A stretch of 64,000 bases of DNA, taken from an uncultured Fibrobacter sp. Its GTDB lineage: Bacteria > Fibrobacterota > Fibrobacteria > Fibrobacterales > Fibrobacteraceae. The notes below the pieces were generated by a model. That model had not been told where the DNA came from and did no database searches. It saw only the letters and a list, made by a program, of their open reading frames with translations. The stretch covers positions 86,911 to 150,910 of the forward strand of contig CAMUYW010000001.1 in assembly GCA_947165045.1 (NCBI GenBank). The letters are read 5' to 3'. A program made the position numbers and the translations under genes. Positions 52,029 to 60,700 of the stretch are shown here, one piece after another. The number at the start of each line of letters is the position of its first letter. Position 1 is the first letter of the stretch.

Positions 52029-52891
52029 TTTCCACCTCCGTTGTTTTCGGGCGAGGTAGGGCCTGTTGCCGGGTCGGCTACCTTGTCGGAGAGGGGGAAC
52101 ATGGCGATATTCAATGCATAAACTCGGTCGGCGCGTTCGCTTTTTCGAGCAAATTGCAGGAGTCCGCGACGGAATTCCTCAATTTTATGCTTAATTTCGG
52201 GCAAATCGGATTCATCAGCGGTAAATACGACGCTCGAAATGTCTCGTTCCTCGGGCTTGTGGCGGTCGAGCGATTCCTGCGCGAGTTCCATCGTATGCCT
52301 GTGGAAGCTGCGAACTGCGGAACTCTTGACTTCGCCGCCAGTGCTGATAATCTGGTCGGTAATGTTCCAGCCACCAGTACCGTCAGGAACGACAAGTCCA
52401 AGCTGCTTCAAAATGCCAAGCGCATTGCGGGCATCGTCCTGCGAAATGGGCGGATTCAGGTGCTTGCCAAGACCGGTGATGTCGCTTGTGTCCTTCGTGA
52501 TGCCGATAAGGGCGCGGAGGGCAGCGCAAGCCCAGCTGCCGAAATAGGCGAGTTCCGGTTCCGAAAGTACGCGTGTTTCGAGCGAGCGGAGTTCCAAAAG
52601 CTTGTAATAAAGCTCGGAGAGGGTCTGCTTTGCCTTGGTCTTGTTAAATCTGTAAAGGGTCTTAAAATATTCTGCGCGTCGATCGTCAAGGCCGCAAATT
52701 CTAATGAACACTGGGAGCGTGCTCTCGTTCAGGTGGCCTTCTTTTTGAAACACGCGAACAAGCCAGGCCGGGTCTACGCCGGTTTTCTGGCCGAGATAGC
52801 GGTACGAGGTAAACGGATTGTCCTTCTTGGTCTCGACAAACCAATCCTTCAAGTACTCGCGGTATTCCAAATAGTCTAATACTTCGGGCAT
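52025..52891 (-). CDS. TIGR02147 family regulator-like protein (second copy)
   Basis: A 288-residue family member: VLDYLEYREYLKDWFVETKK at the start, a helix-turn-helix-like SYRYLGQKTGVDPAWLVRVFQKEGHL near residues 29-54, then YFGSWACAALRALIGI, DARNALGILKQLGLVVPDGTGGW, and DISSVVFTADESDLPEIKHKIEEFRRGLLQFA. The last block mirrors DISTVTMTFNMNDIQLIREKIKEFRSDLLRL in the copy at 2276. Upstream of its start, the minus strand carries two TTCACAACA repeats 14 bp apart (within 52919-52943). It is coupled to the lipoprotein gene by ATGA. Confidence 0.87.
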   Translation of the reverse strand: MPEVLDYLEYREYLKDWFVETKKDNPFTSYRYLGQKTGVDPAWLVRVFQKEGHLNESTLPVFIRICGLDDRRAEYFKTLYRFNKTKAKQTLSELYYKLLELRSLETRVLSEPELAYFGSWACAALRALIGITKDTSDITGLGKHLNPPISQDDARNALGILKQLGLVVPDGTGGWNITDQIISTGGEVKSSAVRSFHRHTMELAQESLDRHKPEERDISSVVFTADESDLPEIKHKIEEFRRGLLQFARKSERADRVYALNIAMFPLSDKVADPATGPTSPENNGGGK

Positions 52892-53045
52892 ACTATAAAT
52901 TTACCATAGTAATGCCTTGATGTTGTGAATTGGTGTTGTGAAATCGTTGTATTTCGTTGCAAAAAGTTCAACAACAGGCGAAATTTGCCGAAATTCGCAC
53001 GCAAACGGGATTTTTTGTTCCAGTGGCAGTGTGCATTCGTCGTTC

Positions 53046-53912
53046 CTAGCCTTCCAAAAATTTCAGCAGTTCCGGCATTCTTGCGTGTGCGTCCTGTTTG
53101 CCGAGCTCATAGAGATCCGCAATTTTCTTCTTGTTGTGTTCAATGTCCGAAATCTTGATGAGCCTGCTTGGGCGGAAAATGAAAACTTTGCCTTCGGCTT
53201 CGAGTTTTGCGAGCTTGTCGAGCGCCTGATTGTAGCGGATATGGCGTGTGGCAATCGCTTCAATGAACTTGGGGTAATGGCGGTAGGCGAGCTTTACTAG
53301 CGGGAGCGCTTTGTTGATTTTTTTGCGGTAGCCGAGCGGGCGTGTGAGAATGACGACGGCTCGTTCAAAACCTTTTTTGAACATTTGTTCAAAAGGGATA
53401 CTGTCGGCGACACCGCCGTCAAGGAATTTCTTGCCGTGAATTTCAACCGCTTTGCTGAGAATCGGGAGACTCGCAGAAGCGCGGATGTAGTTCATCTCGT
53501 CTTCGTTGCGATAGTCGGTAATGCGCGGGTATTCGGCAAGGCCCGTTTCTATATCGGTTATGCAAACGTGGAATTCGGTCTCCTGGCATTGTGCGGTGAA
53601 CTTGTCAAATTCAAACGGATCAATCTTGTAAGGAATTTGTTTGTAGCAATAGTCGAATGCGAAATAATCACCTGTGAATAACAGGTTTCTAAAGCTCATG
53701 TAGCGTGGACTTTTAGAGTGGATTGTGTCGACTCGAAAGTTGCGACCAATCTGCCCCGACAAGAAACTGCACAGATGAATTGCGCCAGCGGACGTACCAG
53801 CGGCGCCTCCGAATTTAATTTCTTTGTCTGCAAGAATGTCGAGAATGCCGCCGGAATACGCGCCACGCAAACCGCCGCCCTCTACAACGATAGCTGTATT
53901 TTTGTACTTCAT
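53046..53912 (-). CDS. Patatin-like phospholipase
   Basis: A Ser-Asp dyad lipid acyl hydrolase of 288 residues from ATG 53912; a GGGGGA SD favours this over 53921. The oxyanion motif is VVEGGGLRGAYSGG, the nucleophile GTSAG lies near residue 44, and the dyad Asp is in FLDGGVADSIPF near residue 168. There is no signal peptide, so it is cytoplasmic or membrane-associated. It resembles the RssA/YjjU group. Likely a single gene. The 154-bp gap on its 3' side (52892-53045) separates it from the TIGR02147 gene. Confidence 0.9.
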   Translation of the reverse strand: MKYKNTAIVVEGGGLRGAYSGGILDILADKEIKFGGAAGTSAGAIHLCSFLSGQIGRNFRVDTIHSKSPRYMSFRNLLFTGDYFAFDYCYKQIPYKIDPFEFDKFTAQCQETEFHVCITDIETGLAEYPRITDYRNEDEMNYIRASASLPILSKAVEIHGKKFLDGGVADSIPFEQMFKKGFERAVVILTRPLGYRKKINKALPLVKLAYRHYPKFIEAIATRHIRYNQALDKLAKLEAEGKVFIFRPSRLIKISDIEHNKKKIADLYELGKQDAHARMPELLKFLEG

Positions 53913-54002
53913 AGGACCCATCCCCCTTTACTATCCCACACGGCCAACAACCCAATTCCTATCACTAAAACTTAAATAAAAACGTGGACAATTAATACCT
54001 AT

Positions 54003-54548
54003 TTAATGCTTATTTAAAATAGACTGAATCCACGCGTAATCTTTAGGGTGGTCAACGAACTTTTCTGGATTTTTTGCGCGTTTTTCAAGAAATTCGGCTG
54101 GCGTCATCCAAACGAAATCGTCAACTTCACCCGGTTGCGGAACTAAGTGTGCGGCTTCTTCGTTGGACAAAATAATTTTATAAGTATCGTAATATTCGTT
54201 GTCAAAATACGTTTTGTTGTTCAGAACGTTTTCGTGAGTCGCTTCGAAAAGGTATTCAAGATCTTCGGGACTTTTTTTAACGCCCATCTCTTCGCTGAGT
54301 TCTCGGATAGCGGCGTTGCGGCTGTTGTCGCCTGCGGTGATGTGCCCTGCGCAACTGGTGTCGAGCAAGTTCGGGTTGTTTTCCTTAAGGTGGCTACGGA
54401 GCTGGAAAACAATTCTGCCGTGAGTGTCAAATGCCCAAATATGGACCGTGCGGTGCCAAAGCCCCTTGGCGTGGACCTCTGTTCTACCGCGTGCATACCC
54501 TGCTGGAGTCCCGTCGCTGTTCAAAATGTCAATCATCTCTTCTGGCAT
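54003..54548 (-). CDS. Nudix hydrolase (YfcD/Idi-like)
   Basis: About 181 residues from ATG 54548; the frame remains open to 54698, but the added sequence lies in the promoter region of the divergent MerR gene and is not family-like. ATG 54536 (MIDILNSDG) is another candidate. The Nudix box is GHITAGDNSRNAAIRELSEEMGV, with Asp in place of the first Glu and the REUxEExGU part intact. WHRTVHIWAFDTHGRIVFQLRS is typical of the IDI-like Nudix subgroup. The substrate is unknown. Confidence 0.87.
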   Translation of the reverse strand: MPEEMIDILNSDGTPAGYARGRTEVHAKGLWHRTVHIWAFDTHGRIVFQLRSHLKENNPNLLDTSCAGHITAGDNSRNAAIRELSEEMGVKKSPEDLEYLFEATHENVLNNKTYFDNEYYDTYKIILSNEEAAHLVPQPGEVDDFVWMTPAEFLEKRAKNPEKFVDHPKDYAWIQSILNKH

Positions 54549-54655
54549 GTCTACCCGCCCGAAAAAAACTTGTTGCAGTATAATATAGTAATGAACGAAA
54601 ATGTGTGGACGGCAAGAGAAAATTTTTTCTAAGCGCAATTTTTTCAAAAAATACC

Positions 54656-54686
54656 TTGACCTAGAGCTAACTCTAGATGTTATATT
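54656..54686 (+). promoter_or_regulatory. MerR-type promoter with 19-bp spacer and central dyad
   Basis: -35 TTGACC (54656-54661) and -10 TATATT (54681-54686) are 19 bp apart, longer than normal, as required for MerR-family activation by DNA twisting. The spacer holds the palindrome CTAGAG-CTAA-CTCTAG (54661-54676). It drives the MerR gene just downstream, which implies autoregulation. Confidence 0.85.
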
Positions 54687-54713
54687 TTTAGAGAACATCT
54701 AAACCAAGGATGA

Positions 54714-55241
54714 ATGGCTATGGACAATACCGCGCAGAACGATTGTGAAAAAGGCGAGGAAAGAGGTGTACATGGGGGTAAAGCAATGTGCTATTCTATC
54801 GGTGAGGTTGTCAAGAAGACGGGTCTCTCTGTGCATACGTTGCGCTATTACGAAAAAGAGGGACTGCTTCCTTTTGTGCAAAAGAATAAATCCGGAATGC
54901 GAGCCTATTCCGATATGGATTTGCAATGGTTGACGATGATTGAATGCCTCAAGGATTCGGGGCTTCAAATCAAGGAAATCCGCCAGTATATCGACTGGTA
55001 CCGCGAAGGTGATTCTACGTTGCAGCAACGATTGAAACTTTTCCGAAGCCGTCGTGAGGCGGTTGAAAAAGAAATGAAACGCCTTACGGTGGTGCTGAAC
55101 AAGATCCACTTCAAGGAACTCTTGTACGAGGAAGCTGTCAAGCAGGGAAGCCTTGATGCCGCAGACAAGAATCCGAAACTTTTACGACTCAAGAAAAAAC
55201 TGTTCGAATCACCGGACGATTTTGACAAGGTTACAGGCTAG
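54714..55241 (+). CDS. MerR-family transcriptional regulator
   Basis: A 175-residue regulator if read from 54714. Starts at 54720 (AAGGA at 9 nt) or 54786 (GGGGG upstream; protein MCYSIGEVVKKTG...) are also possible, and the last fits the family N-terminus best. The winged helix is YSIGEVVKKTGLSVHTLRYYEKEGLLPFV, then a dimerisation coiled coil (LKLFRSRREAVEKEMKRLTVVLNKI). There is no metal-binding Cys cluster in the C-terminus, so it looks like the AdhR/BmrR-like branch responding to organic or carbonyl signals; the ligand is unknown. It is cotranscribed with the metallo-hydrolase gene, 2 nt downstream. Confidence 0.9.
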   Translation: MAMDNTAQNDCEKGEERGVHGGKAMCYSIGEVVKKTGLSVHTLRYYEKEGLLPFVQKNKSGMRAYSDMDLQWLTMIECLKDSGLQIKEIRQYIDWYREGDSTLQQRLKLFRSRREAVEKEMKRLTVVLNKIHFKELLYEEAVKQGSLDAADKNPKLLRLKKKLFESPDDFDKVTG

Positions 55242-55243
55242 AC

Positions 55244-56338
55244 GTGAAAAAATTAACGAAGAAAAAGAAAATTATGATTATCGCACTTTCGACCCTTTTT
55301 ATTTTGGGAACCGTTGGCGTGCTGTTCCTGAACCAAGCGAAATTTGGGCGTATTCCGCAAGGTAAACGCCTTGAACGCATCAAGCAGTCACCACATTACG
55401 ATGGCCAAAAGTTCGTGAATGACGAAAAGACTGTCACGATGACGGGCGATAAGAACTTGTTTGAAACGACGTTTGAATTTTTATTCGGCAAAAGGTCGCA
55501 AACCGTTCCCGATACAGCGCTGACGGTTGTCAAGACGGACTTAAAATCGCTACCGCAGGACCGTGATTGGATTGTCTGGTTCGGACATTCTTCGTATCTG
55601 ATGAACTTGTCCGGGAAAAAGATCCTTGTGGATCCCGTGTTTTATCAGGGCTCGCCAGTAAGCTTTGTGAACAAGATGTTCAAGGGAACAGACGTTTACA
55701 AGCCTGTCGACATGCCGGATATCGATTACCTGGTGATTTCGCACGACCACTGGGATCATCTGGATTATCAGGCCGTGAAGGAACTCGAATCGCGCGTAAA
55801 GCGTGTGGTGACGGGACTTGGCGTGGGAGAACATTTTGAATACTGGGGTTACCCTGTCGAAAAACTCGTGGAACTTGATTGGTGGGAAACTGTTGACTTG
55901 GAAGCGGCTGAGGATGCAAAGTTTGTGGTGACATCGACACCTGCTAGACATTTTTCGGGTCGTGGGATAAGGCCGAATAAGTCGCTGTGGTCCTCGTTTG
56001 TGTTCAATACTCCGAAACGCACTGTTTGGATTGGTGGTGATAGCGGTTACGGCAAGCATTTCAAGAAGATTGGTGAAAAATTTGCAGATATCGACCTCGC
56101 CATTCTCGAAAACGGTCAGTACAATGAAGATTGGAACCAAATTCATGCCTTGCCCGAACAGCTCAGTAAAGAAATGCTGGATTTGAATGCAGACCGCTAC
56201 ATGACGGTTCACCATTCCAAGTTCTGCTTGGGTTACCATACGTATTTTGAACCGCTCGAAAACGCAAAACGCGCCGCTCAGGAATCAGGAAAGCTTGTGC
56301 TTATGCCGCAAATGGGCGAAGTAGTGTATCTGGAGTAG
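55244..56338 (+). CDS. Metallo-beta-lactamase-fold hydrolase, membrane-anchored (NAPE-PLD/UlaG-like)
   Basis: A 364-residue protein with an N-terminal hydrophobic anchor (MIIALSTLFILGTVGVLFL) after GTG 55244. The MBL metal site is VISHDHWDHLDY (HxHxDH), preceded by WFGHSSYLMNLSGKKILVDPVF, and later TSTPARHFSGRG, WIGGDSGYG and MTVHHSKFCLGYHTY. This layout is close to N-acyl-phosphatidylethanolamine phospholipase D-like and UlaG-like hydrolases. It follows the MerR gene, so it is probably its main target. The substrate is unknown; a lipid or ester is plausible. Confidence 0.88.
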   Translation: MKKLTKKKKIMIIALSTLFILGTVGVLFLNQAKFGRIPQGKRLERIKQSPHYDGQKFVNDEKTVTMTGDKNLFETTFEFLFGKRSQTVPDTALTVVKTDLKSLPQDRDWIVWFGHSSYLMNLSGKKILVDPVFYQGSPVSFVNKMFKGTDVYKPVDMPDIDYLVISHDHWDHLDYQAVKELESRVKRVVTGLGVGEHFEYWGYPVEKLVELDWWETVDLEAAEDAKFVVTSTPARHFSGRGIRPNKSLWSSFVFNTPKRTVWIGGDSGYGKHFKKIGEKFADIDLAILENGQYNEDWNQIHALPEQLSKEMLDLNADRYMTVHHSKFCLGYHTYFEPLENAKRAAQESGKLVLMPQMGEVVYLE

Positions 56339-56540
56339 TTTTTGCCGAGAATCTGTAAGGGGTAGACCTTTTTGTTTGCCTTTTGTAGCGCGGTAAAACT
56401 ATATTAATACTAGCAACTGGAGGGGCGCAAATTGCGCAAGTGCGTTATCTATCATTTTTCGTTATTAATACAATATAAATAATCTATTAGTCATTATTAA
56501 TCTCCAATGCTACATTTGGGGCGCAAAATAAGGATGGTAT

Positions 56541-58205
56541 ATGGATTGGCTTATTGATTTACTCGTTAAACCTTCCGTCGGACAACAGGTTTTGGCTATT
56601 TCCCTCACTGCCGCGATTGGCATCATGGTGGGGAAAATCAAGGTTAAAGGCGTTAGCCTTGGAGGAGCTGGAGCTCTTTTCGTGGGAATTCTACTCGGTC
56701 ATATCGGAATGCGGATCGAGCCCAGCGTACTCCACTTTATGCAGGAATTTGGTCTTATTCTTTTTGTTTATACAATCGGTATGCAGGTAGGCCCAGGCTT
56801 TATAGACTCCCTAAAGCGACACGGTCTTGTGCTTAACATCCTATCAGTGAGCATTGTCCTTCTGGGCGTACTTGCTACCGTACTTATTTACTTTACGACG
56901 AGCATGCACGATAACGTTCCTGTGCTGATTGGGATGCTCTGCGGTGCGGTGACGAACACTCCGTCGCTAGGTGCTGCGAATTCGGCGCTTACGGCTGCGG
57001 GTGTTGATGCTTCGCTGACGGGCGTGGGTTATGCGGTGGCTTATCCGTTCGGTGTAATTGGCATTATTTTGGTGATGATTCTTGTGCGCGTGTTCTTTAA
57101 GCAAAAGCCGGATGTGGCTGCCGCAGAATACCAGAAGGAAATTGCGGAACAGTCCAAGGAAATCATGTCTTGCACGCTCCGAGTCGATAATGCAAATTTG
57201 GTCGGTTGCAAAATCAAGGATATTCCGGGGCTCATTTCGACGGGTGCTGTGGTCACGAGGCATGCTCGCGATCAGGTGGTGAACATGCCGAAGGGCGACT
57301 TGACGCTGGAACTTGGCGACTTGGTGCATGTTGTCGGGATGCCGGAAGCGATTGAAGGTTTGCAGAAGATTATTGGCGAAAAGCAGGCAACGCCGATTAC
57401 GCTCCAGAAGTCGAATTTGGCGGTCAAGACGATTCTTGTAACGAACAAGAAGATTCTTGGGAAGAGCATCCAGCAGCTTGCGCTGAACGACCGCTTTGGT
57501 GTGACGGTAAGCCGTGTGACGCGTGGAGGGTTCAAGTTCACGGGGCGCCTCGATATTCGCGTGAAATTTGCGGACAAGTTGCTTGTTGTGGGTACGCCGG
57601 AAAGCATTGCCGCTGCGGCAAAGGAACTGGGTGACTCCCTTACGGCGCTGGACCATCCGGAAATTTTGCCGGCATTCCTCGGAATTTTCTTGGGCGTGAT
57701 TGTAGGTAGCATTCCGGTGGCGATTCCTGGCATGCCGACTCCGTTGAAGCTTGGTCTTGCTGGCGGTCCGTTGATTGTGGCGATTATCCTTAGCCGTAAA
57801 CGTAAGATGGGTCCGCTCAATTTCTTTATGGCAAACAGCGCGAACTTGATGTTGCGAGAACTTGGCATTACGATTTTCCTTAGCTGCGTGGGCCTGAATG
57901 CCGGTATCAAATTCTTTGATGTGCTTTTGAATGGCGACGGATTCTACTACATGGCGCTTTCGGCAATTATCACGTTTGTTCCGCTGATGATTGTTGCGAT
58001 TGTTGGCAAGGCGGTGTTCAAGGTGAATTACCTCTCGCTTTGCGGTGTGCTTGCGGGTGCAACGACAGATCCTCCGGCGCTTGCGTTTGCGAACGGGCTC
58101 AGCAATTCTGAAGCGACGAACATTGGTTATGCGTCTGTTTATCCGCTTACGATGCTGCTTAGAATTTTGAGCGGTCAGGTACTTGCGATACTGCTGATTT
58201 CGTGA
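56541..58205 (+). CDS. AspT/YidE/YbjL-type transporter
   Basis: A 554-residue transporter of the aspartate:alanine exchanger family. Two blocks of membrane helices (about 1-185 and 375-554) flank two TrkA-C (RCK_C) domains (about 200-370). Family motifs are GLILFVYTIGMQVGPGF in block 1 and GITIFLSCVGLNAG in block 2, and each block repeats a GAxTxxP-like motif (CGAVTNTPSLGAANSAL and AGATTDPPALAFANGL). The substrate could be an amino acid or dicarboxylate. The upstream 200-bp gap holds a TATATT at 56400-56405 and GGGGCGCAAA twice (56422-56431, 56518-56527). SD AAGGA precedes the ATG. Confidence 0.88.
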   Translation: MDWLIDLLVKPSVGQQVLAISLTAAIGIMVGKIKVKGVSLGGAGALFVGILLGHIGMRIEPSVLHFMQEFGLILFVYTIGMQVGPGFIDSLKRHGLVLNILSVSIVLLGVLATVLIYFTTSMHDNVPVLIGMLCGAVTNTPSLGAANSALTAAGVDASLTGVGYAVAYPFGVIGIILVMILVRVFFKQKPDVAAAEYQKEIAEQSKEIMSCTLRVDNANLVGCKIKDIPGLISTGAVVTRHARDQVVNMPKGDLTLELGDLVHVVGMPEAIEGLQKIIGEKQATPITLQKSNLAVKTILVTNKKILGKSIQQLALNDRFGVTVSRVTRGGFKFTGRLDIRVKFADKLLVVGTPESIAAAAKELGDSLTALDHPEILPAFLGIFLGVIVGSIPVAIPGMPTPLKLGLAGGPLIVAIILSRKRKMGPLNFFMANSANLMLRELGITIFLSCVGLNAGIKFFDVLLNGDGFYYMALSAIITFVPLMIVAIVGKAVFKVNYLSLCGVLAGATTDPPALAFANGLSNSEATNIGYASVYPLTMLLRILSGQVLAILLIS

Positions 58206-58240
58206 ATTTGTTGAATAAACATCGTTTTCCTGGTCATAAC

Positions 58241-58270
58241 AAAGGGCGACCCGAAAGGGCCGCCCTTTTC
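58241..58270. terminator. Strong terminator between convergent transporter genes
   Basis: AAAGGGCG-A-CCC, loop GAAA, GGG-C-CGCCCTTTT. It serves the AspT-type gene and may also work for the minus-strand symporter gene. Confidence 0.85.
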
Positions 58271-58275
58271 AAACT

Positions 58276-58300
58276 GTCATCCTCGCGTATGCGAGGATCC
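58276..58300 (+). repeat. GTCAT palindromic repeat, copy J
   Basis: GTCATCCTCGC, GTAT, GCGAGGATCC. The stem is identical to copy H but the loop differs. It ends 1 nt before the stop codon of the minus-strand symporter gene, the same placement as copy H against trmB. Confidence 0.8.
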
Positions 58301-58301
58301 A

Positions 58302-59303
58302 TTATTTTTGAACTTCTTTCTTCTTGTCTAGATGCGCGAAGATTCCGGCGAGGATTGTTCCGCTGATGGAATGGTAGGCGCAGCTGATGGCGCATGGCAC
58401 AACGCAAAGGGCGGCTTCAGGGTGCGCTGCTAAATTTTCAGGATTGGCGAAGAACGCTGCGGCGAGGACTGTGGCCATGCCTGCATTCTGCACGCCGACT
58501 TCAATCGCGATGGTGCGCTTTTTGGCGGTGTTGAACTTGAATAAACGCCCGACATTGTAGCCGAGAACGTAACCGAGACCATTGTGGAAGAAAACTACGG
58601 CGAGAATGAGGGCGATGAGTCCCATGCCGTTTGCGAAAAGCTGCGGGCGCACGGTGACGATAACGCCGCCAACGATTAACGCGAGCCCGATGACGCTTAC
58701 GGCGGGCATGTTGGACTGAAATTCCTTGAATCCAGCGCGTTTGCCAAAGAAGTAGTTGCAAGTAAAGCCGATGACAATCGGGAAAATTGTCACGTAAAGG
58801 ATGTTGAGGAACATGCCGACGGCGTTCACTTCGATGCTTGTGTCGGCGAGCCAAAGGACTAAAAGCGGAGTCATAAGTGGTGCTAGGAGGGTGCTCACCA
58901 TGGTCATGCTCACGGAATAGGTCACATCGCCTTTTGCCAAGAAGCTCATGACGTTGCTGGAAACGCCGCCCGGGCAGCAACCGACAAGCACAATGCCGAT
59001 GGCCAAGTACGGGTCAAGTCCGAAAATCTTTGTGAGCGTAAACGCGACAAGCGGCATGATGGTATATTGTGCAACCGCGCCGAGGCAAATGTCAAGAGGG
59101 CGTTTCATCAAGTTGCGGACGTCGTCCATAGTTATAGTAAGGCCCATACTGAGCATGATGATGCCCAAGATGATGGAACTCGTGTTTCCGTGAACCCAGC
59201 CGAAAAGCGTGGGGATAAAGAACGCAATAATAGCGCATGCGATGACGACGAGCGAAGTGTATGTCGATAAAAAGCGGCTGATGGCCCTGATTAAATTGAG
59301 CAT
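58302..59303 (-). CDS. Bile acid:sodium symporter family protein
   Basis: A 333-residue membrane protein with about ten helices. Typical family blocks are FGWVHGNTSSIILGIIMLSMGLTITMDDVRNLM, GCCPGGVSSNVMSFLAKGDVTYSVSMTMVSTLLAPLMTP, and the crossover-type EVGVQNAGMATVLAAAFF. Bacterial members of this family (YocS/PanS/ASBT-like) move organic anions such as pantoate or bile acids with Na+. The substrate cannot be told from the sequence. A TATATT box on the minus strand lies at 59332-59337. Confidence 0.9.
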   Translation of the reverse strand: MLNLIRAISRFLSTYTSLVVIACAIIAFFIPTLFGWVHGNTSSIILGIIMLSMGLTITMDDVRNLMKRPLDICLGAVAQYTIMPLVAFTLTKIFGLDPYLAIGIVLVGCCPGGVSSNVMSFLAKGDVTYSVSMTMVSTLLAPLMTPLLVLWLADTSIEVNAVGMFLNILYVTIFPIVIGFTCNYFFGKRAGFKEFQSNMPAVSVIGLALIVGGVIVTVRPQLFANGMGLIALILAVVFFHNGLGYVLGYNVGRLFKFNTAKKRTIAIEVGVQNAGMATVLAAAFFANPENLAAHPEAALCVVPCAISCAYHSISGTILAGIFAHLDKKKEVQK

Positions 59304-59369
59304 GGTTTAATCCTTCTTTTGATGTGCCTTAAATATAGGCATATACGCAGGGTGTGGCTAGGCAAAAAG

Positions 59370-59402
59370 AAAACGGCGCTGATTGGTCAGCGCCGTTTTT
59401 GA
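59370..59402. terminator. Terminator after metY
   Basis: AAAACGGCGCTGA, loop TTGG, TCAGCGCCGTTTTT, flanked by A-rich sequence, so it can act for the minus-strand metY gene. Confidence 0.9.
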
Positions 59403-59422
59403 TATTGAGAGGTGTAATGTAA

Positions 59423-60700
59423 TTAGACTTTGTCCAAAGCTTGCGTGAGGTCGGCGATGATGTCTTCGACATTTTCGATACCGACGCTGAAACGAATCAG
59501 GTCCGGAGCAACACCTGCTTCGATGAGCTGTTCATCGGTGAGCTGACGGTGCGTGTGGCTTGCCGGATGCAAGACGCAGCTGCGGGCATCGGCCACGTGG
59601 GTCACGATGCAAATCATCTTGAGGCTATCCATGAACTGGATGGACTTTTCACGACCGCCCTTGATGCCGAACGTGAGCACGCCGCACGGAAGGCCACCCT
59701 TGAACTGCTTCTGGGAGAGTTCGTAGTACTTGTCGCCTTCGAGGCCGGCGTAGTTGACCCATGCGACCTTCGGGTGATTCTTGAGGAACTTGGCACAAGC
59801 GAGAGCGTTTTCGCAGTGGCGCGGCATGCGGAGGTGAAGCGTTTCAAGACCGAGGTTCAAAAGGAATGCGTTTTGCGGAGACTGAATGGAACCGAAGTCG
59901 CGCATGAGCTGAGCTGTTGCCTTCGTGATGAAAGCGCCCTTGCCGAATGCCTTCGTGTAGGCGAGGCCGTGGTAGCTCGGATCCGGTTCGGTAAGGCCCT
60001 TGAAACGGTCGTGGTTTGCTTCCCAGTCGAAGTTGCCGCTATCGACAATGCAGCCACCGACTGCTGTTGCATGGCCATCCATGTACTTGGTGGTGGAATG
60101 AGTTACGATGTCAACGCCAAAGTCAATCGGACGGCAGAGAATCGGAGTCGGGAAGGTGTTGTCGACAATCATCGGAACGCCGTGCTTGTGAGCGAGATCG
60201 GCGAAGCGCTTGAGGTCCAAAACCTTGCCGGCCGGGTTTGCAACCGTTTCACCGAAGAAGCACTTGGTGTTCGGACGGAAAGCCTTTTCGATTTCTTCGT
60301 CAGAAGCGTCCTGGTCGACGAACGTGCATTCGATGCCAAGTTTCTTCATGGTGACGGAGAAGAGGTTGCTCGTACCACCGTAAATAGCGCTCGTGCTGAT
60401 GAAGTGGTCGCCGGATTCGCAGATGTTGAACACGGCGTAGAAGTTTGCTGCTTGACCGGAGCTGGTGAGCATGGCTGCGACACCACCTTCGAGGGCGGCA
60501 ATCTTAGAAGCTACGGCGTCGTTGGTCGGGTTCTGCAAACGAGTGTAGAAGTAGCCCGAAGCCTTCAAGTCGAACAAGTCAGCCATGTCATTGGTGGTTT
60601 CGTACTTGAAAGTGGTACTCTGGTAGATGGGGAGTACGCGCGGTTCGCCGTTTTTCGGCTGCCAGCCGCCCTGGATGCAAAGAGTTTCGATTTTAGACAT
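59423..60700 (-). CDS. metY: O-acetylhomoserine sulfhydrylase (aminocarboxypropyltransferase)
   Basis: A PLP enzyme, 425 residues, for direct sulfhydrylation of O-acetylhomoserine to homocysteine in methionine synthesis. The Cys/Met-metabolism family pattern is visible: LPIYQSTTFKYETTNDMADLF, TRLQNPTNDAVASKIAALEGG, VDNTFPTPILCRP, the PLP Lys in DIVTHSTTKYMDGH, and the C-terminal CVLHPASHTHRQLTDEQL. A -10-like TATATT lies at 60734-60739 on the minus strand. I see no SAM riboswitch in its short leader. Confidence 0.93.
   Translation of the reverse strand: MSKIETLCIQGGWQPKNGEPRVLPIYQSTTFKYETTNDMADLFDLKASGYFYTRLQNPTNDAVASKIAALEGGVAAMLTSSGQAANFYAVFNICESGDHFISTSAIYGGTSNLFSVTMKKLGIECTFVDQDASDEEIEKAFRPNTKCFFGETVANPAGKVLDLKRFADLAHKHGVPMIVDNTFPTPILCRPIDFGVDIVTHSTTKYMDGHATAVGGCIVDSGNFDWEANHDRFKGLTEPDPSYHGLAYTKAFGKGAFITKATAQLMRDFGSIQSPQNAFLLNLGLETLHLRMPRHCENALACAKFLKNHPKVAWVNYAGLEGDKYYELSQKQFKGGLPCGVLTFGIKGGREKSIQFMDSLKMICIVTHVADARSCVLHPASHTHRQLTDEQLIEAGVAPDLIRFSVGIENVEDIIADLTQALDKV

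Noticed and set aside
56422..56527. Operator pair from the repeated GGGGCGCAAA
   Set aside because: Two 10-base matches 96 bp apart in a 200-bp gap are weak evidence, and no regulator gene is adjacent; noted only in the gene entry.
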